Shown here piece by piece: positions 34,522-42,305 of a stretch of DNA of 64,000 nucleotides. The position numbers and the translations under genes are program-made. Position 1 is the stretch's first letter. Every line of letters begins with the position of its first letter. The stretch is from JBBQWZ01 sp038210135 (GTDB taxonomy: Bacteria > Acidobacteriota > Terriglobia > Bryobacterales > Bryobacteraceae), in contig JBBQWZ010000004.1 in NCBI GenBank assembly GCA_038210135.1, forward strand, positions 62,001 to 126,000. The letters run 5' to 3'. The notes beneath the pieces are model-generated. The model saw only the letters and a list, made by a program, of their open reading frames with translations. It ran no database searches and was not told the DNA's origin.

Positions 34522-35124
34522 ATGTGGAATCAAATGATGCCCGCTCTTCGGATGACGCTGCTTTTCACCGTGCTGACAGGCCTGCTTTATCCCGGTCTGG
34601 TGACAGGGATCTGCCAATTGGTGTTTCCGAACCAGGCGAACGGAAGTCTGATCACGCGTAATGGAAATATCGTCGGCTCGTCGCTGATCGGTCAAGCTTT
34701 TACCAAACCGGAATACTTCCAGCCCCGTCCGTCGGCTGCTGGCGATGGTTACGATGCAGCCAATTCGGGTGGCTCCAACTTCGGCCCCACCAACCAAAAG
34801 CTCTCCGACCGGGTCAAGGCGTCGGTCGATAAATTCCGGAAAGAGAACCCTGACTTCAGCGGTCCGATTCCCGCCGATCTGGTGACTTCCAGCGGCAGCG
34901 GACTCGATCCTCATCTGAGTGTCGCGTCCGTCGAGGCGCAACTGCCGCGTGTGGCAAAGGCTCGAGGAGTCGGCGTGGATCAGCTCCGCCAGCTAATGGA
35001 GCAATCGGCAGAAGGCCGCGACCTCGGTTTTCTCGGCGAAAGCCGCGTAAACGTACTCCGGTTGAACCTTCTCCTCGATGAGCGCTTGCCGATAAAGAGT
35101 AGTCGCAGGAGCCGTTGTGCCTGA
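34522..35124 (+). CDS. kdpC: K+-transporting ATPase subunit C
   Basis: 200 residues from the ATG at 34522, with GGAG about 8 nt upstream; an ATG-like extension into kdpB is not needed. One N-terminal membrane helix (about 8-30) is followed by a periplasmic domain with the family motifs Gly-Ser-x-Leu-Ile-Gly-Gln, Phe-x-x-Arg-Pro-Ser-Ala, Asn-Ser-Gly-Gly-Ser-Asn, Ile-Pro-Ala-Asp-Leu-Val-Thr-x-Ser-Gly-Ser-Gly-Leu-Asp-Pro-His and Ala-x-x-Gln-x-x-Arg-Val-Ala. It completes the pump. No sensor kinase gene kdpD or regulator kdpE follows; the next gene, 23 bp on, is a porin. Confidence 0.97.
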   Translation: MWNQMMPALRMTLLFTVLTGLLYPGLVTGICQLVFPNQANGSLITRNGNIVGSSLIGQAFTKPEYFQPRPSAAGDGYDAANSGGSNFGPTNQKLSDRVKASVDKFRKENPDFSGPIPADLVTSSGSGLDPHLSVASVEAQLPRVAKARGVGVDQLRQLMEQSAEGRDLGFLGESRVNVLRLNLLLDERLPIKSSRRSRCA

Positions 35125-35147
35125 CATCATGTTAACGAGGACAGGAC

Positions 35148-36572
35148 GTGTTTACCGAAAAAGTGACCCGCATCTTTATTGGAAAGTGCATTGTGGGAGC
35201 CCTGCTGCTCGGGGGAATTCCTCCCGGCGTCCACGCACAAGAATCAGCCGGTAACTCCGCCGAACTCAGCCGGCGGGTGAACGAACTCGCGGCGATGGTC
35301 GAAGTCTTACAGAAAAAAGTCAGCGAACTCGAAGGGGCGCGTGCGGCGATCTCCGTCCCCACGCCCATTCCTGCCGCCGCAACCGCGAGCGTAGCCGCGC
35401 CGCCGCCATTGACCCAAATCGCGGACCCGGCCAGCAAGCTCCCATCCGGCGCGACGCTCCTTGGCGGCACCACCGTAAATTTCCTCTTCGACGGCTACTA
35501 CGGGTTCAATTTCAACAATCCCATCGGACGCGTCAACCTGCTCCGCCCCTACGATGTCAGCAGCAACGCATTCAGCCTCAACCAGGCCGGAGTAATTTTC
35601 GAGAACGCGCCGGATCCCGAGCGAGGAAAGCGATTTGGTCTACGGCTGGACTTGCAATACGGACAGGCGACCGCCACGTTGCAGGGGAACGCGGTGAATG
35701 AGCCGAGACCGGATATCTATCGGTCCATCTTTCAGGCCTACGGAACCTATGTTCTGCCCGTCGGCAAGGGCCTGACTGTGGATTTCGGAAAGTGGGCCAG
35801 CTCGTTGGGCATCGAAGGAAATTACAGCAAGGATCAGATTAATTACTCCCGCTCGCTTTGGTTTGAGTTTCTGCCGTTCTATCACATGGGCGCGCGCGCC
35901 AGTTACAAAGTGAACGACTCCCTTGCCCTCAATTACTGGGTGGTGAACGGCACGCAGTGGACCGAAGCCTTTAACGGATTCAAGGATCAGTTATTCGGGT
36001 TCACGCTGCAGCCTCATAAGAAGGTCGGCTGGACGGTGAATTATTACCTCGGCCAGGAACACGCGGACGTACGATTCCTGCCGAATTCCACGGATACAAG
36101 CTTGCCGACATTGCAAGGTCTTCCCTTCCAGCCGATCCTGAATCCGCCGCAAGGTAAGCTGCACATCTTCGACAGCTACGCGACTCTTCAGGCAACGCCG
36201 AAGCTGTCTTTCGCGCTCGAAGCGGATTACGTGGTTCAGCGCGATCAGAGCTATTCCTCTCCCTCGCACGCACTCGGAGGAGCCGCCTACATGCGTTATC
36301 AGTTGACGCCCAAGCTGGCATTGGGCGCGAGAACGGAGTACGTATCGGACCGCGGGGGACTCTTTACCGGCGCGACACAAGCCATCCGCGAGAACACCGT
36401 CACCTTCGATCACAAGCTCGCGGAAGGCTTCCTGATGCGGGCGGAATGGCGGCGCGACTCGTCAAATCATCCGTACTTCCTGACCGACACCCTCGGCATT
36501 CTGAAGAAAGAGCAAAATACCGTAACCCTTGGCCTGATGTGGTGGTTCGGCGGTAAACAGGGTCCCTACTAG
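35148..36572 (+). CDS. Outer-membrane beta-barrel porin with coiled-coil
   Basis: 474 residues with a GTG start at 35148. The signal peptide is about 1-30 (ending Val-His-Ala-Gln). A heptad coiled coil follows (Leu-Ser-Arg-Arg-Val-Asn-Glu-Leu-Ala-Ala-Met-Val-Glu-Val-Leu-Gln), then an Ala/Pro linker and a beta barrel that starts at Phe-Leu-Phe-Asp-Gly-Tyr-Tyr-Gly-Phe-Asn. It includes Asp-Phe-Gly-Lys-Trp and a terminal strand, Thr-Leu-Gly-Leu-Met-Trp-Trp-Phe. It has the same design as the porin before the kdp operon and is probably transcribed with kdpC (23-bp gap). The 3' end overlaps the convergent phosphoketolase gene by 4 bp. Confidence 0.78.
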   Translation: MFTEKVTRIFIGKCIVGALLLGGIPPGVHAQESAGNSAELSRRVNELAAMVEVLQKKVSELEGARAAISVPTPIPAAATASVAAPPPLTQIADPASKLPSGATLLGGTTVNFLFDGYYGFNFNNPIGRVNLLRPYDVSSNAFSLNQAGVIFENAPDPERGKRFGLRLDLQYGQATATLQGNAVNEPRPDIYRSIFQAYGTYVLPVGKGLTVDFGKWASSLGIEGNYSKDQINYSRSLWFEFLPFYHMGARASYKVNDSLALNYWVVNGTQWTEAFNGFKDQLFGFTLQPHKKVGWTVNYYLGQEHADVRFLPNSTDTSLPTLQGLPFQPILNPPQGKLHIFDSYATLQATPKLSFALEADYVVQRDQSYSSPSHALGGAAYMRYQLTPKLALGARTEYVSDRGGLFTGATQAIRENTVTFDHKLAEGFLMRAEWRRDSSNHPYFLTDTLGILKKEQNTVTLGLMWWFGGKQGPY

Positions 36573-38950
36573 CCAACGTCGGCATTCGACGTGACGCTCC
36601 ACTTCCAGTCACGGATTTCGGGCATGTCCTCACCGTGGGTGTTGATGTACTCGCGATGTTCGAGTAACTTCTCATGCAGCCGCGCTTTTAAATAGCTACC
36701 CCGTTCACCGGTCTGCGGCATCCGATTGATCGCGTCGATCGCCAGATGAAAGCGATCCATATCATTCTTCACTGTCATGTCAAACGGCGTCGTAATGGTG
36801 CCCTCTTCCTTGTAGCCACGGACGTGGATATTGTCGTGATTGGTCCGTCGGTAGGTCAGGCGATGGATCAACCATGGATAGGCATGGAACGCGAAGATGA
36901 CCGGCTTGTCTTTGGTGAAGATGTCGTCAAACTCCAGATCGCTGAGTCCATGCGGGTGCTCGCTCCGCGGCTGCAGCTTCATCAGGTCAACGACATTTAC
37001 CATGCGGATCTTCAACTCGGGAAGGCTTTCGCGCAGGATGGAAACGGCTCCCAGGGTCTCGAGCGTCGGCACGTCTCCGCAGCAAGCCATCACCACATCC
37101 GCCGGAACGCCCTGATCGTTTGAAGCCCATTGCCAGATGCCAATTCCGGTGGTGCAATGCCGCACAGCAGCGTCCATCGGCAGCCATTGCGGAGCGGGAT
37201 GCTTACCGGCGACGACCACGTTGACGTAATGTCGGCTCCGCAGGCAGTGATCCATTACGGACAGCAGGCAGTTCGCGTCGGGCGGGAAATAGGCCCTCAC
37301 TACTTCCGCTTTTTTGTTTACGACCACATCGATGAAACCCGGATCCTGGTGCGTGAAGCCATTGTGATCCTGACGCCACACATGCGAGGCCAGCAGGTAA
37401 TTTAGAGAGGAGATCCGGTGCCGCCACGGCAAGCCAGCGGTGACCTTTAACCATTTGGCGTGCTGGTTGAACATCGAATCCACAATGTGGATGAAGGCCT
37501 CGTAGCAGTTGAACAGGCCGTGCCGTCCCGTCAAAAGGTAGCCCTCCAGCCAGCCTTCGCACTGGTGCTCGCTCAGCACTTCCATCACGCGGCCGTCGTG
37601 CGCGAGATGCTCGTCTCCGGCAATCGTTTCCGCTTCCCATTGCCGTTCGGTCTTCTCGAAGACAGCCCCCAAGCCATTCGACAGCGTCTCATCCGGACCA
37701 AAAATACGGAAGTTCCGTTGTTCGTTATTCAACTGGATGACGTCGCGCAAAAATGGACCCAGCACGCGCGTGTCGCCGATCCCATGGACGCCCGGCGACG
37801 GCACGTCCACGGCGTAGTCGCGAAAGTCCGGCATGCGAAGATCGCGGAGCAGACCTCCTCCATTGGCGTGCGGATTCGAACCCATGCGGCGAGTACCTTT
37901 TGGCGCGAGTTCGGCGAAGTCCGGCAGTAGACGCCCCTCCTCGTCGAAGAGTTCCTCGGGCCGGTAGCTTCGTAGCCAGGCTTCGATCAATTCGAGATGA
38001 GCGGGATTCGCGGCAGGATCGGAGATCGGGACCTGATGTGACCGGAACGTGTCTTCGATTTTCTTGCCGTCCACCATCTTCGGACCGGTCCAGCCCTTTG
38101 GAGAACGGAGCACGATCATCGGCCAGCACGGCCGGCCGCTGATTCCGCCGACCCGCGCATCCTGCTGGAAGTTTTTGATTTGCGCAACGCATTCGTCGAG
38201 CGCGGACGCCATGGCCCGATGCATCGGATCCGGTTCGTGGCCTTCGACAAAAATCGGATTCCAGCCATAGCCTCGCAGTAATTGTTCCAACTCCGCATGG
38301 GGAATTCGTGCGAGTACAGCCGGATTGGCGATCTTGTACCCATTGAGATGGAGGATCGGCAACACCGCTCCGTCGGTGGCGGCGTTCAGGAACTTGTTCG
38401 AGTGCCATGCCGTCGCCAGAGGACCGGTTTCCGCCTCGCCGTCGCCCACCACGCAGGCAACGATCAGATTCGGATTGTCGAAAACCGCTCCAAAGGAATG
38501 GCTGAGAGAATAGCCCAGCTCCCCGCCTTCGTGAATGGAGCCTGGACATTCGGGCGATACGTGACTGGGAATTCCGCCGGGGAAAGAAAACTGCTTGAAC
38601 AGCTTCTGCAGGCCAGTCTCATCCTGGCTGATATCCGGATAGATTTCGCTGTATGTGCCTTCGAGATACACGTTTCCGACGACAGCCGGACCGCCATGTC
38701 CAGGTCCGGACACATAAATCATGTCGAGGTCATATTGTTTGATGATCCGGTTCAGATGCGCATAAATGAAGTTCTGCCCAGGCGTGGTTCCCCAGTGACC
38801 CAGCAACATCCGCTTCACATCGGCGAGCGCCAGCGGACGCTTCAGCAGGGGATTGTCGCGAAGATAAATCTGGCCGACGGACACATAGTTGGCAGCCCGC
38901 CAATAGGCGTCGATTCTGCGAACTTCTTCAGCGGTGAGCGGCGTGTTCAT
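36569..38950 (-). CDS. xfp: Xylulose-5-phosphate/fructose-6-phosphate phosphoketolase
   Basis: 793 residues, the normal length for Xfp. The thiamine-diphosphate region has Val-Val-Gly-Asp-Gly-Glu-Ala-Glu-Thr-Gly-Pro near residues 167-177 and His-Leu-Asn-Gly-Tyr-Lys-Ile. Other signatures are Gly-Pro-Gly-His-Gly-Gly-Pro, His-Glu-Gly-Gly-Glu-Leu-Gly-Tyr-Ser, and Asp-Asn-His-Gly-type loops in the middle domain (Arg-Gln-Asp-His-Asn-Gly-Phe-Thr-His-Gln-Asp-Pro-Gly). It cleaves xylulose-5-P or fructose-6-P with phosphate to acetyl-phosphate plus glyceraldehyde-3-P or erythrose-4-P. Acetate kinase, encoded 103 bp upstream on the same strand, would then make acetate and ATP. The gene symbol is assigned by family. 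Confidence 0.96.
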   Translation of the reverse strand: MNTPLTAEEVRRIDAYWRAANYVSVGQIYLRDNPLLKRPLALADVKRMLLGHWGTTPGQNFIYAHLNRIIKQYDLDMIYVSGPGHGGPAVVGNVYLEGTYSEIYPDISQDETGLQKLFKQFSFPGGIPSHVSPECPGSIHEGGELGYSLSHSFGAVFDNPNLIVACVVGDGEAETGPLATAWHSNKFLNAATDGAVLPILHLNGYKIANPAVLARIPHAELEQLLRGYGWNPIFVEGHEPDPMHRAMASALDECVAQIKNFQQDARVGGISGRPCWPMIVLRSPKGWTGPKMVDGKKIEDTFRSHQVPISDPAANPAHLELIEAWLRSYRPEELFDEEGRLLPDFAELAPKGTRRMGSNPHANGGGLLRDLRMPDFRDYAVDVPSPGVHGIGDTRVLGPFLRDVIQLNNEQRNFRIFGPDETLSNGLGAVFEKTERQWEAETIAGDEHLAHDGRVMEVLSEHQCEGWLEGYLLTGRHGLFNCYEAFIHIVDSMFNQHAKWLKVTAGLPWRHRISSLNYLLASHVWRQDHNGFTHQDPGFIDVVVNKKAEVVRAYFPPDANCLLSVMDHCLRSRHYVNVVVAGKHPAPQWLPMDAAVRHCTTGIGIWQWASNDQGVPADVVMACCGDVPTLETLGAVSILRESLPELKIRMVNVVDLMKLQPRSEHPHGLSDLEFDDIFTKDKPVIFAFHAYPWLIHRLTYRRTNHDNIHVRGYKEEGTITTPFDMTVKNDMDRFHLAIDAINRMPQTGERGSYLKARLHEKLLEHREYINTHGEDMPEIRDWKWSVTSNADVG

Positions 38951-39053
38951 ATTTTGCGTTCTTTCTGGAAGGCAGCGCGGTTCGACTTCTGCTCGGCGGC
39001 GAACGAGACCGTGACCTACCTGTATTGTCGGACTTCCGCGTGAAGGCCTGATG

Positions 39054-40244
39054 TCAATTTTTTGAGCGGCGACTCAGCAGGCGCCGGACCGACCGGGCGA
39101 TCATCACTTCCTCGTCCGTTCGGATGACGCGAACCTGAACGCGGCTGGAATCGGTCGAAATGATGCTGGCGTTGCGTCTGTTCCGCGGGCTGCTGAGCCG
39201 GATACCGAGAAAGCCGAGATTCTGACACACACGCTCGCGAATCCACGGGGAATTTTCTCCGATGCCCGCCGAGAAAACCAGCGTGTCTATCCCGCCCAGT
39301 GCAGCTGCGTAAGCGCCTATCGCCTTGCGCACCTGGTAGCAGAACAACTCCAAAGCCTCCGCCGCTCGCGGATCGGTGTCTCGCTTGTCGCATAAATCAC
39401 GCACATCGGAACTGGTTCCGGAAACGCCCAGTAATCCGGATTCGTGATTCAGCATCTTCTGAAATCGAGCCGGAGACATGTCCTCAGTGCGCGCCAGAAA
39501 ATAGGCCAGCCCCGAATCGACGTCCCCGGAGCGGCTACTCATCATCACGCCGGAGTTGGGCGTGAAGCCCATGCTGGTATCGATGCTCTTTTTCCTGTAA
39601 ACGGCGGCGAGACTCGCGCCACTGCCGAGGTGCGCGAGCACCACTCGCTCGCGCGCCGCTTGCGGATCGAGACGAGTCAGTTCTTCGAGCAAATAGGAGT
39701 ACGACAGGCCGTGGAAGCCGTAGCGCTCGATTCCCTTTCGCTGGTACCGGCGCGGAATCGGAATCACTTTCGCCACTGCTGGCATCGTCCGATGAAAAGC
39801 GGTATCGAAGCAGGCGACCTGAGGCAGCTTCGGCCAGCGACGCGAGATTTCGCCGATCAATCCGATTTCCCCCGGAAGATGATCCGGATCGTACGGTGTA
39901 AGGCGCTCGAGCTCCGCCAGCAACTTCGGGGTAACTCGCTCCGGCGCCGTGTGTTTCATGCCATGGACGACGCGATGCCCCACTGCATTCACGGAGGAGA
40001 ATTCCGGCTGCTCCGCGAGCCAGTCAAGCAGCGCCTTTGCACCGAGCTTCGACGCAAAGCGCTGAACTTTCGGCTTGCACCCCGCGCGTTCGATTGACAG
40101 GGCGGTGTTCGCCGCTCCGGCGCGATCGAGCTTCCCCTTCAACAAGGGCGTATCGCTACTCGAATAAATCGCGAACCGGACACTCGACGAGCCACCGTTC
40201 AGCGTGAGTATTCCGGTCGCAGTCACTGCCACCATCTTCGCCAA
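39054..40244 (-). CDS. ackA: Acetate kinase
   Basis: 396 residues. The signatures are Leu-Thr-Leu-Asn-Gly-Gly-Ser-Ser-Ser-Val-Arg-Phe near the N-terminus (with Gly in place of the usual Ala), Gly-His-Arg-Val-Val-His-Gly, Phe-Asp-Thr-Ala-Phe-His, His-Gly-Leu-Ser-Tyr, His-Leu-Gly-Ser-Gly-Ala-Ser and Ser-Ala-Gly-Ile-Gly-Glu-Asn-Ser. The start is uncertain: TTG 40244 or ATG 40235. It transfers phosphate from acetyl-phosphate to ADP. It lies between the acetamidase-like gene and phosphoketolase, all on the minus strand, making a short route from pentose phosphates to acetate plus ATP. No phosphotransacetylase gene is in the window. Confidence 0.95.
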   Translation of the reverse strand: MAKMVAVTATGILTLNGGSSSVRFAIYSSSDTPLLKGKLDRAGAANTALSIERAGCKPKVQRFASKLGAKALLDWLAEQPEFSSVNAVGHRVVHGMKHTAPERVTPKLLAELERLTPYDPDHLPGEIGLIGEISRRWPKLPQVACFDTAFHRTMPAVAKVIPIPRRYQRKGIERYGFHGLSYSYLLEELTRLDPQAARERVVLAHLGSGASLAAVYRKKSIDTSMGFTPNSGVMMSSRSGDVDSGLAYFLARTEDMSPARFQKMLNHESGLLGVSGTSSDVRDLCDKRDTDPRAAEALELFCYQVRKAIGAYAAALGGIDTLVFSAGIGENSPWIRERVCQNLGFLGIRLSSPRNRRNASIISTDSSRVQVRVIRTDEEVMIARSVRRLLSRRSKN

Positions 40245-40330
40245 TGCGCAGGCTCGTGACTTCAGCCCTATGCGGCGACTTCGAGTCTCTGCTTAAAGAA
40301 GCCTGATCAGTTTTGTATCCGTCTTGCGCA

Positions 40331-41326
40331 TTACTGTTTGAAGATTGCTTTCGGAATCAGCCCGTGGACGCCTTTCGTGCCATCCACCAGTTGGGTGATG
40401 TGGAAATCGACAGCGACGCTCGAGAGCATGTACGCGTCCTCGCGGGTCATGCCTTTTTCGGAAACGAGAAATTCGATGGCTTCGCGGACCACCAGCTTGG
40501 TGGCTTCGGTAAGGTCTTCGTGAAGGCCCATGACGATGAAGTGCGTGGGCGTTTCGCCGCGCGGCCAGCGCAGGAATGTGCCCTTATGAACGATGAATTG
40601 AAAACGGCCGCTGAGCGAAGTTTCCATCGCGGTGATATCGACTTCGCCGTCGCCCTGGCCCGCGTGTCCGTCGCCGACTTCAAAGAGTCCCCCGGGTGCG
40701 TGAACGGGAATGAATAATTTTGTTCCCGCAACGAGATCCTTATTGTCGAGATTTCCCGCGTGAACCCATGGAGGCGCGCTGTTGATTCGGCCCGAAACCT
40801 CGGGCGGCGCGAGGCCCATGCTTCCGAAGAAGGGTTTGAGCGGAAGTTGAATTTTGTCCGCGAAGTGCCCGATCATGCGCTCGCGGTCAAGCGGAATGAT
40901 TTTGGTTTTCGCGGCCGTGAAATCGTCCGGCAGAAATCCGGATCCGGGGCGAAAGCTGTTGTAGGCGTACGGAACGTCGAGTTTGACTTCGAGAATGCGG
41001 ACTTCGAGCGTGTCGCCCGGCGCGGCGCCCTCCACGTAAACGGGTCCGGTGAGCAGGTGGCCGCCCGGTCCGCGATCTTTGACTTGTTCGTATACGGCGC
41101 GAAGTTCGGGCTGGATCTGATTGGCCGGAAGGCCTGCGGCTTCAAGACGCGCGGGAGCGCCGGAGACGGTTTGGATCGTGACGATGTCGCCCGATTGAAT
41201 CCGGAGCACGGGTTTCGCAGTCGCGGAGTAGTAACCCCACGCGATGTTTTGGGGTTCCGCTTTCAATGAGTATTCGGCTGCGGACAGGGCGCCAGAGGCA
41301 AGCAGCAAGGTGAGCAGAAAACGCAT
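40331..41326 (-). CDS. Exported acetamidase/formamidase family protein
   Basis: 331 residues with a signal peptide (1-16, ending Leu-Ser-Ala-Ala). The FmdA/AmdA-type beta fold shows Gly-Asp-Ile-Val-Thr-Ile-Gln-Thr, Gly-His-Leu-Leu-Thr-Gly-Pro-Val-Tyr-Val, Gly-Asp-Thr-Leu-Glu-Val, Phe-Glu-Val-Gly-Asp-Gly-His-Ala-Gly-Gln-Gly-Asp-Gly-Glu-Val (likely metal/substrate-binding stretch near 215-230) and Thr-His-Phe-Ile-Val-Met-Gly. The family hydrolyses acetamide or formamide, but exported members are common in acidobacteria and their substrates are unknown. It lies upstream of ackA (86 bp) on the same strand, so acetate production from an amide is a tempting but unproven link. Confidence 0.88.
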   Translation of the reverse strand: MRFLLTLLLASGALSAAEYSLKAEPQNIAWGYYSATAKPVLRIQSGDIVTIQTVSGAPARLEAAGLPANQIQPELRAVYEQVKDRGPGGHLLTGPVYVEGAAPGDTLEVRILEVKLDVPYAYNSFRPGSGFLPDDFTAAKTKIIPLDRERMIGHFADKIQLPLKPFFGSMGLAPPEVSGRINSAPPWVHAGNLDNKDLVAGTKLFIPVHAPGGLFEVGDGHAGQGDGEVDITAMETSLSGRFQFIVHKGTFLRWPRGETPTHFIVMGLHEDLTEATKLVVREAIEFLVSEKGMTREDAYMLSSVAVDFHITQLVDGTKGVHGLIPKAIFKQ

Positions 41327-41452
41327 TGCTCATGGTGACATAATCGAGTCCTGACGTTAGTTGGTCAGGAAAAGTGGCCGAGTGGTTTTCGCGCCTGTTC
41401 GACTTGCAGGTTCGCGACTTGGTTCAATAGAGCTTAACGTGGAGGAAGAACA

Positions 41453-42205
41453 ATGACATTTTGCCCGAATTGCGGAGCAGAGGTGGCGGCAGGTGGCGCG
41501 GCGTGCGCAAAGTGCGGCACGGCGATCGGTGTTCCAGGACAGGGATATCAGCAGCAGGGATACCCGCCCCAGCAAGGCGGCTATCAACAGCCTCCTCAGC
41601 AGCAGGGTTACCCGCAACAGGGCGGTTATCAACAGCCTCCCCAGCAGGGTGGATACCAACAACCTCCCCAGCAGGGCGGTTATCAACAGCCTCCCCAGCA
41701 GGGCGGATATCAACAACCTCCCCAGCAGGGTGGATACCAACAGCAACAGGCTGGATACGATCCGCAACAGGGTTACCAGCAGCAACAGCAGGGCGGTTAC
41801 CCGCAGCAGGGCGGCTACCAGACTGCTCCGGCAGCCGCAGGCATGGAAGAGAATGTCGCTTCGGCAATTTGCTACGTGCTGACGTTCATTACCGGAATCC
41901 TGTTCCTGGTGCTCGAACCGTACAACAAGAATCGTAATATCCGCTTCCACGCGTTCCAGGCGATCTTCCTGGGCTTGGCGATGGTCGCGGTTTCGATCGT
42001 ATTTTCAATCCTGGTGTCGATTCTCGTGGCGGCGATGATTTCGACCGGCGGCTATGGCTTCATCCGGATCATCGGAATGTTGGGCTGGATGATTAACCTT
42101 GCGGAACTCGGCATCATCGCCTTCATGGCGTATAAAGCCTACAATCGCGAACTGGTGATCCTGCCGATCATCGGACCGCTCGCCCAGAAGCAAGCCAACG
42201 GTTAA
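41453..42205 (+). CDS. Zinc-ribbon, Gln/Pro-repeat, Tic20/DUF4870-like membrane protein
   Basis: 250 residues with a strong start signal (GGAGGAAG about 6-13 nt upstream). Residues 4-24 are a zinc ribbon, Cys-Pro-Asn-Cys-Gly and Cys-Ala-Lys-Cys-Gly. Residues 28-133 are a low-complexity Gln/Gly/Tyr/Pro region with five perfect tandem copies of Gly-Gly-Tyr-Gln-Gln-Pro-Pro-Gln-Gln at residues 57-101. Residues 140-250 have three or four membrane helices with Asn-Arg-Asn-Ile-Arg-Phe-His-Ala-Phe-Gln-Ala-Ile, typical of DUF4870/Tic20-like proteins. The role is unknown. The repeat part is prion-like in composition and could phase-separate or oligomerise. A hairpin terminator follows. Confidence 0.88.
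   Translation: MTFCPNCGAEVAAGGAACAKCGTAIGVPGQGYQQQGYPPQQGGYQQPPQQQGYPQQGGYQQPPQQGGYQQPPQQGGYQQPPQQGGYQQPPQQGGYQQQQAGYDPQQGYQQQQQGGYPQQGGYQTAPAAAGMEENVASAICYVLTFITGILFLVLEPYNKNRNIRFHAFQAIFLGLAMVAVSIVFSILVSILVAAMISTGGYGFIRIIGMLGWMINLAELGIIAFMAYKAYNRELVILPIIGPLAQKQANG
41621..41755 (+). repeat. Five tandem 27-bp coding repeats
   Basis: Five in-frame copies of a 27-bp unit encode Gly-Gly-Tyr-Gln-Gln-Pro-Pro-Gln-Gln. The copies differ mainly at synonymous third positions (for example TAT/TAC, CAA/CAG). The array is likely to change length by slippage or recombination. Confidence 0.9.
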
Positions 42206-42214
42206 TTGCCGGAC

Positions 42215-42290
42215 AGGGAACTCCGGCTGCAGGTATCGCGCCTTCGCAGTGGTTCGCGAATTGCAATGCTTGTAGCCGGGGTTCCCTTTT
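42215..42290 (+). terminator. Long hairpin followed by T-run
   Basis: AGGGAAC and CCGGCT (42215-42228) pair with AGCCGG and GTTCCCT (42274-42287) across a structured 45-nt loop, and TTTT follows. It sits 10 bp after the zinc-ribbon gene and ends 16 bp before the next start, fitting an intrinsic terminator for the upstream gene. Confidence 0.65.
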
Positions 42291-42305
42291 CTGCGTCTAC
42301 ATTTC

